A stretch of 64,000 nt of DNA, from assembly GCF_040678635.1 (NCBI RefSeq), contig NZ_JBFATZ010000011.1, positions 206,703 through 270,702 of the forward strand, read 5' to 3'. How positions within the stretch are numbered: the stretch's first letter is position 1; each line of letters opens with the position of its first letter. A program made the position numbers and the translations under genes. The notes below the pieces were generated by a model that did no database searches, was not told where the DNA came from, and saw nothing but the letters and a program-made list of their open reading frames with translations. Origin of the DNA: Thermopolyspora sp040678635 (GTDB lineage: Bacteria > Actinomycetota > Actinomycetes > Streptosporangiales > Streptosporangiaceae). Shown in pieces: positions 47,992 through 57,690 of the stretch.

Positions 47992-49872
47992 GTGGGCGCG
48001 TATCAGGAGACCTACCGCAGGAGTCTGGACGATCCTGAGGGTTTTTGGCTGGAGGCGGCCTCGGCCATCGACTGGGACCGGCCGCCGGCCCGCGCGCTGG
48101 ACGCCTCCAACCCGCCGTTCTACCGATGGTTCCCCGACGCGACGCTCAACACCTGCCACAACGCCCTCGACCGGCATGTCGCCGCCGGTCACGGCGACCG
48201 GACCGCGCTCGCCTACGACTCGGCGTACACGGGGGCGAAGATCGCCTACACCTACGCGGAGCTGCGTGACGAGGTGGCCCGGTTCGCGGGCGTGCTGCGC
48301 GGGCTCGGCGTCGAAGCCGGCGACCGCGTGGTGATCTACATGCCGATGATCCCGCAGGCGGTGATCGCGATGCTCGCCTGCGCGCGGCTCGGCGCGGTGC
48401 ACTCGGTGGTGTTCGGCGGGTTCGCCCCCAAGGAGCTGGCCGTACGCGTGGACGACGCCAAGCCGAAGGTGCTGCTGTGCGCCTCGTGCGGCATCGAGCC
48501 GAACCGGCTGGTGGAGTACAAGCCGATCGTGGACGAGGCGCTGGACCTCGCCGCCCACCAGGTCGAGCGGGTGGTGGTGTTCCAGCGCGAGCAGGCCCGT
48601 GCCGCGATGGGCGAGCGGGACCTCGACTGGGAGGAGGCGCTGGAGTCGGCGGTCCCCGCCGAGTGCGTGCCCGTCGCCGCGACCGACCCGCTCTACATCC
48701 TCTACACCTCCGGCACCACGGGCAGGCCCAAGGGCGTGGTCCGCGACAACGGCGGCCACGCCGTCGCCCTCGCCTGGTCGATGCGGTACATCTACGACAT
48801 CGGCCCGGGGGAGGTGTGGTGGACCGCCTCCGACGTCGGCTGGGTCGTCGGCCACTCCTACATCGTGTACGGCCCGCTGCTCGTCGGCGCCACCACGGTC
48901 CTGTACGAGGGCAAGCCGGTCGGCACCCCGGACGCGGGCGCGTTCTGGCGGATGATCTCCGAGTACCGGGCGAAGGCGCTGTTCACCGCCCCCACCGCGC
49001 TGCGCGCCATCAAGCGGGCCGACCCCGAGGCCAAGGAACTGGCCCACTACGACCTGTCCTGCTTCCGTACGCTGTTCCTCGCCGGAGAGCGGCTGGACCC
49101 GGAGACGTACCACTGGGCGAGCGACGTGCTCGGCGTTCCGGTGGTCGATCACTGGTGGCAGACCGAGACCGGCTGGCCGGTCGCCGCCAACCCGCGCGGC
49201 CTCGAACCGCTGCCGATCAAGGCGGGCTCGCCGACGGTCCCCGTCCCCGGCTACGACGTGCGCGTCCTGGACGCCTCCGGCACACAGCTGCCCGCCGACG
49301 CCGAGGGCGCGATCTGCATCAGGCTTCCCCTGCCGCCGGGCACCCTGCCCACCCTGTGGAACGACGACGACCGCTACGTCGAGGGCTATTTGTCCCGCTA
49401 CGACGGCTACTACCTCACCGGCGACGGCGGCTTCCTCGACGAGGACGGCTACCTGTACGTCATGGGCCGCACCGACGACGTGATCAACGTGGCCGGGCAC
49501 CGGCTGTCCACCGGCTCGATGGAGGCGGTGCTCGCCTCCCACCCGGCGGTCGCCGAGTGCGCCGTGATCGGCGTGCACGACTCGCTGAAGGGCCAGGTGC
49601 CGCGCGGCCTGGTGGTGCTCAAGGCGGGCGTGGACGTCGACGAGGAACGGCTGCGCGCCGAGCTGGTGGCGGCGGTGCGGGCCCAGATCGGGCCGGTGGC
49701 GTCGTTCAAGGACGTGGACGTCGTCCCCGCGCTGCCGAAGACGCGCTCGGGCAAGATCCTGCGCAAGTCCATGCGCGCGATCGCCGACGGGCGGGAGGAG
49801 CCCGTGCCCTCCACCATCGAGGACCCCGCGGTCCTGGAGAACCTCCGCCCCGTCCTGCGCTCCGGCGACTGA
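47992..49872 (+). CDS. prpE: Propionyl-CoA synthetase (acyl-CoA ligase, PrpE type)
   Basis: 626 residues from GTG 47992 (AAGGAGAG upstream). Adenylation signatures: ILYTSGTTGRPKGVVRDNGG, VVDHWWQTETGWPVA, YYLTGDGGFLDEDGYLYVMG, and the C-terminal LPKTRSGKILRKSM with the lysine that is usually acetylated by Pat-type regulators. The N-terminal ACAS domain is present (YRRSLDDPEGFWLEAA). Activates propionate, and possibly acetate, with ATP and CoA. Stands alone. Confidence 0.92.
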   Translation: MGAYQETYRRSLDDPEGFWLEAASAIDWDRPPARALDASNPPFYRWFPDATLNTCHNALDRHVAAGHGDRTALAYDSAYTGAKIAYTYAELRDEVARFAGVLRGLGVEAGDRVVIYMPMIPQAVIAMLACARLGAVHSVVFGGFAPKELAVRVDDAKPKVLLCASCGIEPNRLVEYKPIVDEALDLAAHQVERVVVFQREQARAAMGERDLDWEEALESAVPAECVPVAATDPLYILYTSGTTGRPKGVVRDNGGHAVALAWSMRYIYDIGPGEVWWTASDVGWVVGHSYIVYGPLLVGATTVLYEGKPVGTPDAGAFWRMISEYRAKALFTAPTALRAIKRADPEAKELAHYDLSCFRTLFLAGERLDPETYHWASDVLGVPVVDHWWQTETGWPVAANPRGLEPLPIKAGSPTVPVPGYDVRVLDASGTQLPADAEGAICIRLPLPPGTLPTLWNDDDRYVEGYLSRYDGYYLTGDGGFLDEDGYLYVMGRTDDVINVAGHRLSTGSMEAVLASHPAVAECAVIGVHDSLKGQVPRGLVVLKAGVDVDEERLRAELVAAVRAQIGPVASFKDVDVVPALPKTRSGKILRKSMRAIADGREEPVPSTIEDPAVLENLRPVLRSGD

Positions 49873-49894
49873 GCGCCGTTCCGCCCGATAACGA

Positions 49895-49930
49895 CACCTA
49901 TACCGAGACCTATACCGAGACCTATACCGG
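49895..49930 (+). repeat. 12-base tandem repeat
   Basis: ACCTATACCGAG in three copies, the last diverged to ACCTATACCGGC, in the 82-base convergent gap between prpE and the deoR-type gene. Confidence 0.8.
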
Positions 49931-49954
49931 CACCGGCCCGCGCGGACGCACGGC

Positions 49955-50860
49955 TCAGACGCGGCGGACCGTCACCCCGGCGTCCTCCAGGCGGCGTAGC
50001 TCGTCGTCCGGCAGGCCGGTGTCGGTGATCAGCAGGTCCACGTCGGACAGGTCGGCGTACTTGAGCATGCTGACGTGGCCGATCTTGCTGTGGTCGGCGA
50101 GCAGGATCCGGCGGCGGGCCGCGCCGTACATCATGCCCTTGATCATGGCCTCCGCCTCGTCGGGGGTGGTCACCCCGCGCTCGACCGACAAGCCGTTGGT
50201 GCCGAGGAAGGCGACGTCGGCGCGCAGCTCGGACAGGGCGCGGGTGGCCCACATGCCGACCTCGGCGAGCGTGACGCCGCGCACCCGGCCGCCGAGGGTG
50301 TGCACGGTGAGGCGGGGGCGGCTGACCAGCGTGAGCGCGATCGTCAGCGAGTTGGTGAAGACGGTCAGGTCGCGGTCGGAGGGGAAGATCTCGGCCAGGC
50401 AGCCGACGGTGGAGCCGTTGTCGAGCAGCACGGCCCCGGTGCGCGGCAGCTCGTCGAGGGCGGCCCGGGCGATGCGCCGCTTCTCCTCCATGAACTCGGT
50501 CCGCGCGGAGATCGCCGGCTCGAACGACAGCTCGTCGACGGCGATCGCGCCGCCGTGCACCCGGCGCAGAAGTCCAAGCTTCTCCAACTCGATCAGATCC
50601 TTGCGGATGGTCTCGGTGGAGACCTGGAACTCGTCGGCCGCGGCGGCGGCGTCCACGCGCCCGGTCGCGCGCACCGTGCGGACCAGCATCTGCTGGCGCT
50701 GGGAGGCGTAGAGCGACTGATCGGAGCGGCGCCGTGCCCGCTCGGAAGCCTGTTCAGGGGCCTGTTCAGAGACCTGTTCTGGGGCCTGTTCTGGGGCCTG
50801 CTCAGGGGGTCCTTCGTGGGGTCGCTCGGGGGCCCGCTCCGAGGTCCCGGTCCCGCTCAT
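49955..50860 (-). CDS. DeoR family regulator of the polyol operon
   Basis: 301 residues from ATG 50860, chosen because GAGGTGGCG precedes it. A repeat-rich N-terminal extension of about 40 residues (PEQAPEQAPEQVSEQAPEQ) is unusual. Then the DeoR HTH with VDAAAAADEFQVSTETIRKD and RVHGGA, and the DeoRC sensor with AVLLDNGSTVGCLAEIFP and FLGTNGLSVERGVTTPDEAE, which binds phosphorylated sugars. Divergent from the kinase-ABC-dehydrogenase operon and probably its repressor. Confidence 0.9.
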   Translation of the reverse strand: MSGTGTSERAPERPHEGPPEQAPEQAPEQVSEQAPEQASERARRRSDQSLYASQRQQMLVRTVRATGRVDAAAAADEFQVSTETIRKDLIELEKLGLLRRVHGGAIAVDELSFEPAISARTEFMEEKRRIARAALDELPRTGAVLLDNGSTVGCLAEIFPSDRDLTVFTNSLTIALTLVSRPRLTVHTLGGRVRGVTLAEVGMWATRALSELRADVAFLGTNGLSVERGVTTPDEAEAMIKGMMYGAARRRILLADHSKIGHVSMLKYADLSDVDLLITDTGLPDDELRRLEDAGVTVRRV

Positions 50861-50988
50861 CGCCACCTCGTCCATCGCTCGGTCCCGTCTTTCACTGGTC
50901 GCGTCCCAAGAGTACGGCGAGCCGGGCGGCTGCGATCCCGGTCCGCGGTTCCCGGAGGGGATATGTCTCCAACCATCGCCAAGTAAAC

Positions 50989-51029
50989 GCAATCAAACCC
51001 TTGACTCTGCAATCAATCACAACTAGAAC
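50989..51029 (+). promoter_or_regulatory. DeoR direct-repeat operator with promoter
   Basis: GCAATCAAAC (50989-50998) and GCAATCAATC (51009-51018) are spaced 20 bases centre to centre, two helical turns, as in DeoR/GlpR operators. TTGACT at 51001-51006 and TAGAAC at 51024-51029 with a 17-base spacer could be the -35 and -10 elements, so the second repeat sits inside the promoter. Confidence 0.65.
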
Positions 51030-51087
51030 CAATGAGTACCAACGTAACCCGCAAGAAATCTCAGGTTCACGGAGGGCGACCCCGCCT

Positions 51088-52122
51088 GTGATCATCACTG
51101 TCACGCCCAACCCCAGCCTCGACCGCACGTACCACGTGGACGAGTTCCGCCTCGGTGAGCTGCACCGGGCCAACTACGTCGCGGTCGAGGCCAGCGGCAA
51201 GGGCGTGAACGTGTCACGGGTGCTCGCCGCGCTGGGCGTGCCGACCGTCGCGGTCCTCCCCGTCGGCGGCCGGGCGGGCCACGACCTGGCCACGCTGCTC
51301 GGCGAGACGAGGCTGCCGTGCCGCGCCGTACACGTCGGCGGCGCGGCACGGGTCAACGTCACCGTGATCGAGCCGGGCGGCCGCACCACCAAGGTGAACG
51401 AGCCCGGCGAGCCGCTCACCGAGGCCGAGCTGGACGAGCTGGTACGGCAGGCCCGCACGGCCGCGGTCGAGACCGGCGCGGCCTGGGTGGCCTGCTGCGG
51501 CTCCCTGCCTCCGGGGGCGGGGCCGGAGCTGGTCGCCCGGCTGGTCGACGCGGCGCACGCGGCCGGGGCCAGGGCCGCCGTCGACACCTCCGGCGCGGCG
51601 TTGCCGGCGGCGTTGGCGGCGGGCGCCGACCTGGTCAAGCCCAACCGCGAGGAGCTCGCGGAGCTGGCCGGGCGGCCGTTGCCCGACCTGGCCGACGTCG
51701 TCGGCGCGGCCCGCGAGGTCGCCGCCGGCGGCACCGCGGTGCTGGCGAGCGCCGGCTCCGAGGGCGCCGTGCTCGTCGACGGCGGCGCGACCCGCTGCCT
51801 GTGGGCGCGGGCGCCGAGGATCCGGCCGGTCAACACCACCGGCGCGGGGGACACGCTGCTCGCCGGCTACCTGGCCGCGTTCCTCGGCCGAGGGGCCGCG
51901 GACGCCGCCGTCTGCCTGGCCGAGGCGGTGGCGCTGGGCACGAGCGCGTGCCTGGTTCCGGGCACGGCCGAGCTGCCCGAGCGGCTCATCCCGGCGGCGG
52001 AGGTGACCGTACGGCGGATCGACGCGGCCCCGCTCCCCGAGGAGCCGCACGAGGCGCGACGGTCGTTGGCGAACGGGGCGGAGCCGGGCCCGGCCCGGCT
52101 CGACATCGGGGGCGTCGGATGA
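51088..52122 (+). CDS. PfkB hexose kinase (1-phosphofructokinase / tagatose-6-P kinase type)
   Basis: 344 residues from GTG 51088 (CGGAGGG upstream). PfkB signatures: VTPNPSLDRTYHVDEF, GKGVNVSRVLAALG, ACCGSLPPGAG and VNTTGAGDTLLAGYLAAFLG with the catalytic Asp. It resembles 1-phosphofructokinases and LacC kinases. First gene of the polyol operon, so it probably phosphorylates the ketose (or ketose phosphate) made by the last-gene dehydrogenase. Confidence 0.9.
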   Translation: MIITVTPNPSLDRTYHVDEFRLGELHRANYVAVEASGKGVNVSRVLAALGVPTVAVLPVGGRAGHDLATLLGETRLPCRAVHVGGAARVNVTVIEPGGRTTKVNEPGEPLTEAELDELVRQARTAAVETGAAWVACCGSLPPGAGPELVARLVDAAHAAGARAAVDTSGAALPAALAAGADLVKPNREELAELAGRPLPDLADVVGAAREVAAGGTAVLASAGSEGAVLVDGGATRCLWARAPRIRPVNTTGAGDTLLAGYLAAFLGRGAADAAVCLAEAVALGTSACLVPGTAELPERLIPAAEVTVRRIDAAPLPEEPHEARRSLANGAEPGPARLDIGGVG

Positions 52123-52165
52123 TCAACCGGCCGCCGAGCGGCGGCGGTAAGACCAGGAGGTCAGG

Positions 52166-53536
52166 ATGACGTCACAGGGTCGCTATCGGCGCTCCCTCGC
52201 GATGATCGCGAGCGTGGCCGCCGTGGCGTTGGCCGCGGGCGCGTGCGCCGGGGCCGGTGGTGGCGGCGGCAGCGGAGCGTCGGGCGAGAAGTCGATCAAC
52301 GTGCTCATGGTCGGCAACCCGCAGATGGAGGACATCTCCCGCCTCACCGCCGACAACTTCACCAAGCAGTCCGGCATCAAGGTCAACTTCACGATCCTTC
52401 CCGAGAACGAACTGCGCGACAAGGTGACGCAGGATGTCGCCACAGGGGCCGGGCAGTACGACGTGGTCACCGTGGGGGCCTACGAGGTGCCGATCTGGGC
52501 CAAGAACGGCTGGCTGCACGAGACCTCCTCCTTCGCCGCGGCCGACGCCGCCTTCGACCAGGCCGACCTGCTCGAACCCATGGTCAAGTCGCTGTCGGGC
52601 ACCGACGGCAAGATGTACGCCGTGCCGTTCTACGGCGAGTCGTCCTTCCTCATGTACCGCAAGGACCTGTTCGAGAAGGCCGGGCTGACGATGCCCGAGC
52701 GGCCCACCTGGCAGGAGGTGGCCAAGTTCGCCGCCAAGCTCGACGACAAGAAGTCCGGCGTGGCCGGCATCTGCCTGCGCGGCCTGCCCGGCTGGGGCGA
52801 GGTGTTCGCCCCGCTCACCACGGTCGTCAACACCTTCGGCGGCACCTGGTTCACCAAGGACTGGCAGGCCCAGGTGAACTCGCCCGAGTTCACCTCGGCG
52901 GTGAAGTTCTACGTCGACCTGCTCAAGAAGCACGGCGAGGCCGGCGCGGCCCAGTCCGGCTTCACCGAGTGCCTCAACACCTTCGGCCAGGGCAAGGCCG
53001 CCATGTGGTACGACGCCACCTCGGCCGCGGCGTCGCTGGAGGACCCGAAGACGAGCAAGGTCGCCGGCAAGGTCGGCTACACCTTCGCCCCGGTGGAGAA
53101 GACCGAGTACTCCGGCTGGCTGTGGACGTGGGCCTGGGCGATGCCGAAGACCACCAAGAAGGCCGACGACGCGTGGAAGTTCATCGCCTGGGCGTCGGGC
53201 AAGGACTACGAGAAGCTCGTCGGCCAGCAGCTCGGCTGGTCGCGGCTGCCCGACGGCAAGCGCAAGTCCACGTACGAGATCCCCGAGTACCAGAAGGCCG
53301 CCGCGGCCTTCTACAAGGTGACGCTCGACTCGATCGCCAACGCCAACCCGGAGAACCCGGGCACGCAGCCGCGGCCGACCGTGGGCGTCCAGTTCGTGGG
53401 CGTGCCGGAGTTCGCCGACCTCGGCACGAAGGTGTCGCAGCAGGTGTCGGCGGCGATCGCCGGCCAGACCACGGTCGAGGAGGCGCTCGCCGAGGGGCAG
53501 AAGCTGGCCGAGCAGGTCACCCTCAAGTACCGGTGA
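52166..53536 (+). CDS. Polyol ABC transporter substrate-binding lipoprotein
   Basis: 456 residues. Signal with lipobox AAGAC, then a Gly-rich linker. Family-1 extracellular binding domain: INVLMVGNPQMEDISRLTAD, AGQYDVVTVGAYEVPIWAKN and VPFYGESSFLMYRKDLFEKA resemble the sorbitol/mannitol binding protein SmoE. Captures polyol at the surface for the two permeases. The intercistronic hairpin downstream would raise its level over the permeases. Confidence 0.92.
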   Translation: MTSQGRYRRSLAMIASVAAVALAAGACAGAGGGGGSGASGEKSINVLMVGNPQMEDISRLTADNFTKQSGIKVNFTILPENELRDKVTQDVATGAGQYDVVTVGAYEVPIWAKNGWLHETSSFAAADAAFDQADLLEPMVKSLSGTDGKMYAVPFYGESSFLMYRKDLFEKAGLTMPERPTWQEVAKFAAKLDDKKSGVAGICLRGLPGWGEVFAPLTTVVNTFGGTWFTKDWQAQVNSPEFTSAVKFYVDLLKKHGEAGAAQSGFTECLNTFGQGKAAMWYDATSAAASLEDPKTSKVAGKVGYTFAPVEKTEYSGWLWTWAWAMPKTTKKADDAWKFIAWASGKDYEKLVGQQLGWSRLPDGKRKSTYEIPEYQKAAAAFYKVTLDSIANANPENPGTQPRPTVGVQFVGVPEFADLGTKVSQQVSAAIAGQTTVEEALAEGQKLAEQVTLKYR

Positions 53537-53541
53537 GGCCC

Positions 53542-53574
53542 GGCCCCGCCGTCGCCGGGCAGGACGGCGGGGCC
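53542..53574 (+). terminator. Intercistronic hairpin after the binding-protein gene
   Basis: GGCCCCGCCGTC / GACGGCGGGGCC, a perfect 12-bp stem with a 9-base loop, six bases after the stop. In ABC operons such stems protect the binding-protein mRNA 3' end or attenuate permease transcription. The rest of the 310-base gap to 53847 is C-rich and carries no supported gene. Confidence 0.65.
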
Positions 53575-53846
53575 CGGTCTCCCTGAGCCCGGCGCGGCGC
53601 GGCGCCCGCCCTCCCTTCGCCCGCGCACCCTCGCGGTCGCCCCTCTGGGCGCCCCGCCGCGCCGTTCTCGTCCGAATTGCCCACCCGCCGCCCGCCCGGC
53701 CGATCACACGCCGACCGCCCGCGGCCCGCCCGCCGACCGATCGTCACGTCCGATCCTCACGCCCGTGCGGCGCACACCCGGGGAGTGCCCGCCGACCGAA
53801 CGCCGCCCCACCGAACGTCCGCCCACGGAATGTTCAAGGAACTCCG

Positions 53847-54809
53847 ATGACCATCGCCCCCTCGCCGCCGGTGGCGGCGAAGCCGTCCCCCCGCGGGCCC
53901 GCGCCACAACAGCGGCGGAGCGAGCGCTGGACGCGCCGGTTCCCGCTGCTGCCCGCGCTGGTCTTCACGATCGTCGTCACCCAGCTCCCGTTCGTCGTCA
54001 CCCTGGTGATCTCGACCTTCGGCTGGAACGTCCTGCACCCGAACGACACCGCGTTCGCCGGCCTGCGCAACTACATCACCGTCTTCACCGACGGGCGGCT
54101 GCGCGCCGCCGTGGTCAACACCGTCGTGCTGACCGCGAGCGTCGTGATCATCTCGATCCTGCTCGGGACCGTGCTCGCCTTCCTGCTCGACCGCAGGTTC
54201 GTCGGCAGGGGGATCGTGCGCACGCTGCTCATCGCGCCGTTCCTCATCATGCCGATGGCCTCGGCGCTGCTGTGGAAACACGTCATCTACAACCCGACGT
54301 ACGGGCTGATCAGCAGCACCATCGACATGATCCAGCGGCTGTGGGGGGACACCGTCCCCACCCGCGTCGACTGGGTCACCGACTACCCGATGACCACCGT
54401 CGTGGCCTCGCTGGTGTGGCAGTGGACCCCGTTCATGATGCTGATCATCCTCGCGGGGCTGCAGAGCCAGTCGGGCGACGTGCTCGAGGCCGCCCGCGTC
54501 GACGGCGCGGGACCCTGGCAGATCTTCCGCTCCATCACGATGCCGCACCTGCGCCGCTACATCGAGCTCGGCGCGCTGCTCGGCTCGATCTACGTGGTGC
54601 AGACCTTCGACGCGGTGTTCACCATCACCCAGGGCGGGCCGGGCACGTCCACCACCAACCTGCCGTACGAGATCTATCTGACCATGTTCCGCAAGTACGA
54701 GTACGGCGAGGCCGCCGCGGCGGGCGTGGTGGTCGTGATCGCCACCATCATCGTCGCGACGTTCACGCTGCGCGTCGTCTCGTCGCTGTTCCGGGAGGAG
54801 ACGCGATGA
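53847..54809 (+). CDS. Polyol ABC transporter permease 1
   Basis: 320 residues. Pro-rich N-terminus then six hydrophobic segments beginning at FPLLPALVFTIVVTQLPFVV. EAA loop: QSGDVLEAARVDGAGPWQIF. ITQGGPGTSTTNLPYEIY fits MalF/SmoF-type subunits. Stop overlaps the next start by four bases. Confidence 0.93.
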   Translation: MTIAPSPPVAAKPSPRGPAPQQRRSERWTRRFPLLPALVFTIVVTQLPFVVTLVISTFGWNVLHPNDTAFAGLRNYITVFTDGRLRAAVVNTVVLTASVVIISILLGTVLAFLLDRRFVGRGIVRTLLIAPFLIMPMASALLWKHVIYNPTYGLISSTIDMIQRLWGDTVPTRVDWVTDYPMTTVVASLVWQWTPFMMLIILAGLQSQSGDVLEAARVDGAGPWQIFRSITMPHLRRYIELGALLGSIYVVQTFDAVFTITQGGPGTSTTNLPYEIYLTMFRKYEYGEAAAAGVVVVIATIIVATFTLRVVSSLFREETR

Positions 54810-55693
54810 CATCCCAGGTGACGGCCGCGCCGACGGCCACGGCGCCGCGCAGCGGGTCCCACGCGCGTCCGCGCGGGAGGCAGGGCCACAGGTGGGGCGT
54901 GCTGTGGACGCTGCTCGCCTGGGTCGCGGCGGTGTTCTTCTTCTTCCCGGTGCTGTGGATGGTCCTGACCTCGTTCAAGACCGAGTCGGCGGCGGCGTCC
55001 AACCCGCCGGACCTGTTCGCCACGCCCACCGTCGCCCAGTACGAGCTGGTGCTTGAGCGCGGCATCGCCCCCTACCTCATCAACTCGGCGATGGCGGCGC
55101 TCATCTCCACGCTCGCCGTGCTCGCGCTCGCGCTGCCCGCCGCGTACGCGCTGGCGATCAAACCCGTGCCGAAGTGGCGCGACGTGCTGTTCTTCTTCCT
55201 GTCGACGAAGATGCTGCCCGCGATCGCCGCCCTGCTGCCGCTTTATTTGATGGTGCAGTGGCTGGGCATGCTGGACAACGTGTGGTCACTGGTCATCCTC
55301 TACACGGCGATGAACCTGCCGCTGGCGGTGTGGATGCTGCGCTCCTTCCTCCAGGAGGTGCCCGTCGCGATCATCGAGGCGGCCCAGGTGGACGGCGCGC
55401 GGCTGCCCACCGTGCTCGTCCGTGTGATCGGCCCGGTGATCATGCCGGGGGTCGCGGCGACCGCGCTGATCTGCTTCATCTTCGCGTGGAACGAGTTCCT
55501 GTTCGCGGTGAACCTGACCGCGACCCGGGCCGCGACCGCGCCGGTGTTCCTGGTCGGCTTCATCACCAGCGAGGGCCTGTTCCTGGCCCGGCTGTGCGCG
55601 GCGGCCACCCTGGTCTCACTTCCGGTGCTCATCGCGGGTTGGATGGCACAGGACAAGCTCGTACGCGGACTCACCCTGGGAGCGGTCAAGTAA
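54806..55693 (+). CDS. Polyol ABC transporter permease 2
   Basis: 295 residues from ATG 54806 (GGGAGGAG upstream). Six hydrophobic segments; EAA loop VPVAIIEAAQVDGARLPTVL and the late FIFAWNEFLFAVNL of MalG/SmoG-type subunits. The ATPase is not in the operon, so a shared MsiK-type ATPase is expected. Followed with no gap by the dehydrogenase. Confidence 0.93.
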   Translation: MTSQVTAAPTATAPRSGSHARPRGRQGHRWGVLWTLLAWVAAVFFFFPVLWMVLTSFKTESAAASNPPDLFATPTVAQYELVLERGIAPYLINSAMAALISTLAVLALALPAAYALAIKPVPKWRDVLFFFLSTKMLPAIAALLPLYLMVQWLGMLDNVWSLVILYTAMNLPLAVWMLRSFLQEVPVAIIEAAQVDGARLPTVLVRVIGPVIMPGVAATALICFIFAWNEFLFAVNLTATRAATAPVFLVGFITSEGLFLARLCAAATLVSLPVLIAGWMAQDKLVRGLTLGAVK

Positions 55694-56683
55694 ATGAAGG
55701 CAGCGATCATCGTCAAGCCCGGAGAGATCACCGTCGAGACCGTGCCGGACCCGGCGCCCGGCCCGCGCGACGTCGTCGTACGCGTCGCCGCCTGCGGCAT
55801 CTGCGGCACCGACCTGCACATCCTCGAGGGCGAGTTCGCGCCCACGCTGCCGGTCGTGCCCGGCCACGAGTTCGCCGGCGAGGTCGTCGAGGTCGGCGCG
55901 GACGTCACCGAGGTACGCGTGGGCGACCAGGTGGCGGTGGACCCCTCGCTGCACTGCGGCGAGTGCTACTACTGCCGCCGCGCCTGCGGCAACCTGTGCG
56001 AACGGTGGAACGCGATCGGCGTCACCGTCTCCGGCGGCGCGGCCGAGTACGTGGCCGCCCCGGTGAAGAACTGCTTCAAACTGCCCGAGGGCGTCGCCAC
56101 CGCCGACGCCGCCCTCATCGAGCCGCTGTCGTGCGCCGTACGCGGCTTCGACGTGCTGCCCCGGGACATGGCCTCCCACTACCTCATCTACGGCGCGGGC
56201 ACGATGGGCCTGATGATGATGGAACTGGCCAAGCGCGCGGGCGCGGCCACCGTCAGCATGGTGGACCTCAACCCCGACCGCCTCGCCACCGCCCGCCTGC
56301 TCGGCTGCACCGACGCGGTGACCTCCGCCGACGAACTGGACCGGCCGCGCGGCTGGGACATCGTCGTCGACTGCACCGGCGTCGTCGCGGCCATCCAGGA
56401 CGGGCTGAGCCGGGTCGGGCGCGGGGGCACGTTCCTGCAGTTCGGGGTCTCCAACGAGGACGCCAAGGCGGTCATCGAGCCGTACAGGATCTACAACCAG
56501 GAGATCACCATCACCGGGTCGATGGCCGTGCTGCACAGCTTCGAGCGGGCGGGGGAGCTGTTCGCCGCCGGGGTGCTCAAGCCCGAGGTCATGATCAGCG
56601 ACCGGTTCCCGCTCGACGAGTACGAGACCGCGCTGACCCGCTTCAAGAACGGCATCGGCAGAAAGATCCAGGTCCAGCCCTGA
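55694..56683 (+). CDS. Zinc-dependent polyol dehydrogenase (MDR family)
   Basis: 329 residues, ATG directly after the permease stop. Catalytic zinc ligands in VAACGICGTDLH (Cys37) and VPGHEFAGEV (His/Glu); the structural zinc site is HCGECYYCRRACGNLC with four cysteines. Rossmann motif YGAGTMGLMMMELAKRAGA. Sorbitol/xylitol/threonine dehydrogenase subgroup. It would oxidize the imported polyol to a ketose for the PfkB kinase at the head of the operon. Confidence 0.92.
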   Translation: MKAAIIVKPGEITVETVPDPAPGPRDVVVRVAACGICGTDLHILEGEFAPTLPVVPGHEFAGEVVEVGADVTEVRVGDQVAVDPSLHCGECYYCRRACGNLCERWNAIGVTVSGGAAEYVAAPVKNCFKLPEGVATADAALIEPLSCAVRGFDVLPRDMASHYLIYGAGTMGLMMMELAKRAGAATVSMVDLNPDRLATARLLGCTDAVTSADELDRPRGWDIVVDCTGVVAAIQDGLSRVGRGGTFLQFGVSNEDAKAVIEPYRIYNQEITITGSMAVLHSFERAGELFAAGVLKPEVMISDRFPLDEYETALTRFKNGIGRKIQVQP

Positions 56684-56700
56684 CGGCTGGTGAGCGCGCC

Positions 56701-56726
56701 GCCGGACGGTTCGCGGACCGTCCGGC
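56701..56726 (+). terminator. Terminator of the polyol operon
   Basis: GCCGGACGGT / ACCGTCCGGC, a 10-bp perfect stem with loop TCGCGG, 17 bases after the dehydrogenase stop; flanking GCGC extends it. Confidence 0.75.
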
Positions 56727-56860
56727 GCGCCGATGCGGGTGGCTCGCGGTCATGGTGGCCGACACGTGACGCCTTTTCCTCGGCGGATCTCCGTTTCCGA
56801 TTCGTCGATATCGGCGTCCGGTCGTGTTTCGCCGGCCTGGTGCCGCCCGGCGGCGAGAAC

Positions 56861-57448
56861 CTAAGCGCGGCCGGAGAACTCCTCCAACTGCCGGATGATC
56901 GGCGAGATGAGTTCGTTCAGCTCCCTGACCAGCACGATCACGGCTCGGCGGGCCGTGCCCTCGACGTCCTCGCCGGGCCCGTCCGGGGCGGCGGGCAGGT
57001 CGCCCAGCGGAACCGGCGCGTCGATCTGGAGCGTGCCACGCAGGTAGGGAATCTTCGCCAGGTCCTGCTCGGACGGCTCGACGAACTGCCCGAACACCTC
57101 CGGCCAGTCGAGCCATCCCCGGTCCTGCCACCAGTCCCGCGACCAGGTGAGGGCGGCCGGCCACGGCGAGACCAACTGGGCCTGGACGGTCAGCGTCCCG
57201 TCGTAGGAGTTGCGCACGCAGGTCGCGTCGAGCACCCGCCGGTGCCAGCGTACGAACCCCGGCGACAGCGTCGGGGTCGTCGCCAGCCGCCACGCCGTGC
57301 AGGCGAACGCGACCGGCGCGATGTCGCCCCACGCCTCCGAGAACTCGTCCAGACCTGCCCTCACGTGCGCGTCGTAACGGCTGATCCCGTCGGCCGCGTG
57401 CTCCCTGTCGTAGTCGTGATCGATCCAGAAGGCCAGGTGCTCGCTCAA
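56861..57448 (-). CDS. Hypothetical protein
   Basis: 195 residues from TTG 57448, which has GGGAGGACGA just upstream; longer starts lack this. It begins LSEHLAFWIDHDYDREHAAD and is Trp-rich (WPAALTWSRDWWQDRGWLDW), alpha/beta in pattern, ending with a helix VLVRELNELISPIIRQLEEF. I do not recognise a family. Coding bias is strong. Confidence 0.7.
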   Translation of the reverse strand: MSEHLAFWIDHDYDREHAADGISRYDAHVRAGLDEFSEAWGDIAPVAFACTAWRLATTPTLSPGFVRWHRRVLDATCVRNSYDGTLTVQAQLVSPWPAALTWSRDWWQDRGWLDWPEVFGQFVEPSEQDLAKIPYLRGTLQIDAPVPLGDLPAAPDGPGEDVEGTARRAVIVLVRELNELISPIIRQLEEFSGRA

Positions 57449-57690
57449 TCGTCCTCCCGACGGTGGATCAGGTCCGGTACGGCCAGACGCGCCTCCGACC
57501 GGCTGTTCCATTGAATCGGATATGCCCGGCACAACCCGTCCGAAGGACGACGCCCATAGCGAACATGGCCCAAACAAATGGTCAACGCCCGGCACCACCG
57601 CGGCGATCTCGGCCTTCCCGGCCGCCGTCCGCCGCCGCGCCGAGCGGTACGCTCGTCGGCGACACGGCGTCGGCGCGAAAGGTGTGGATC

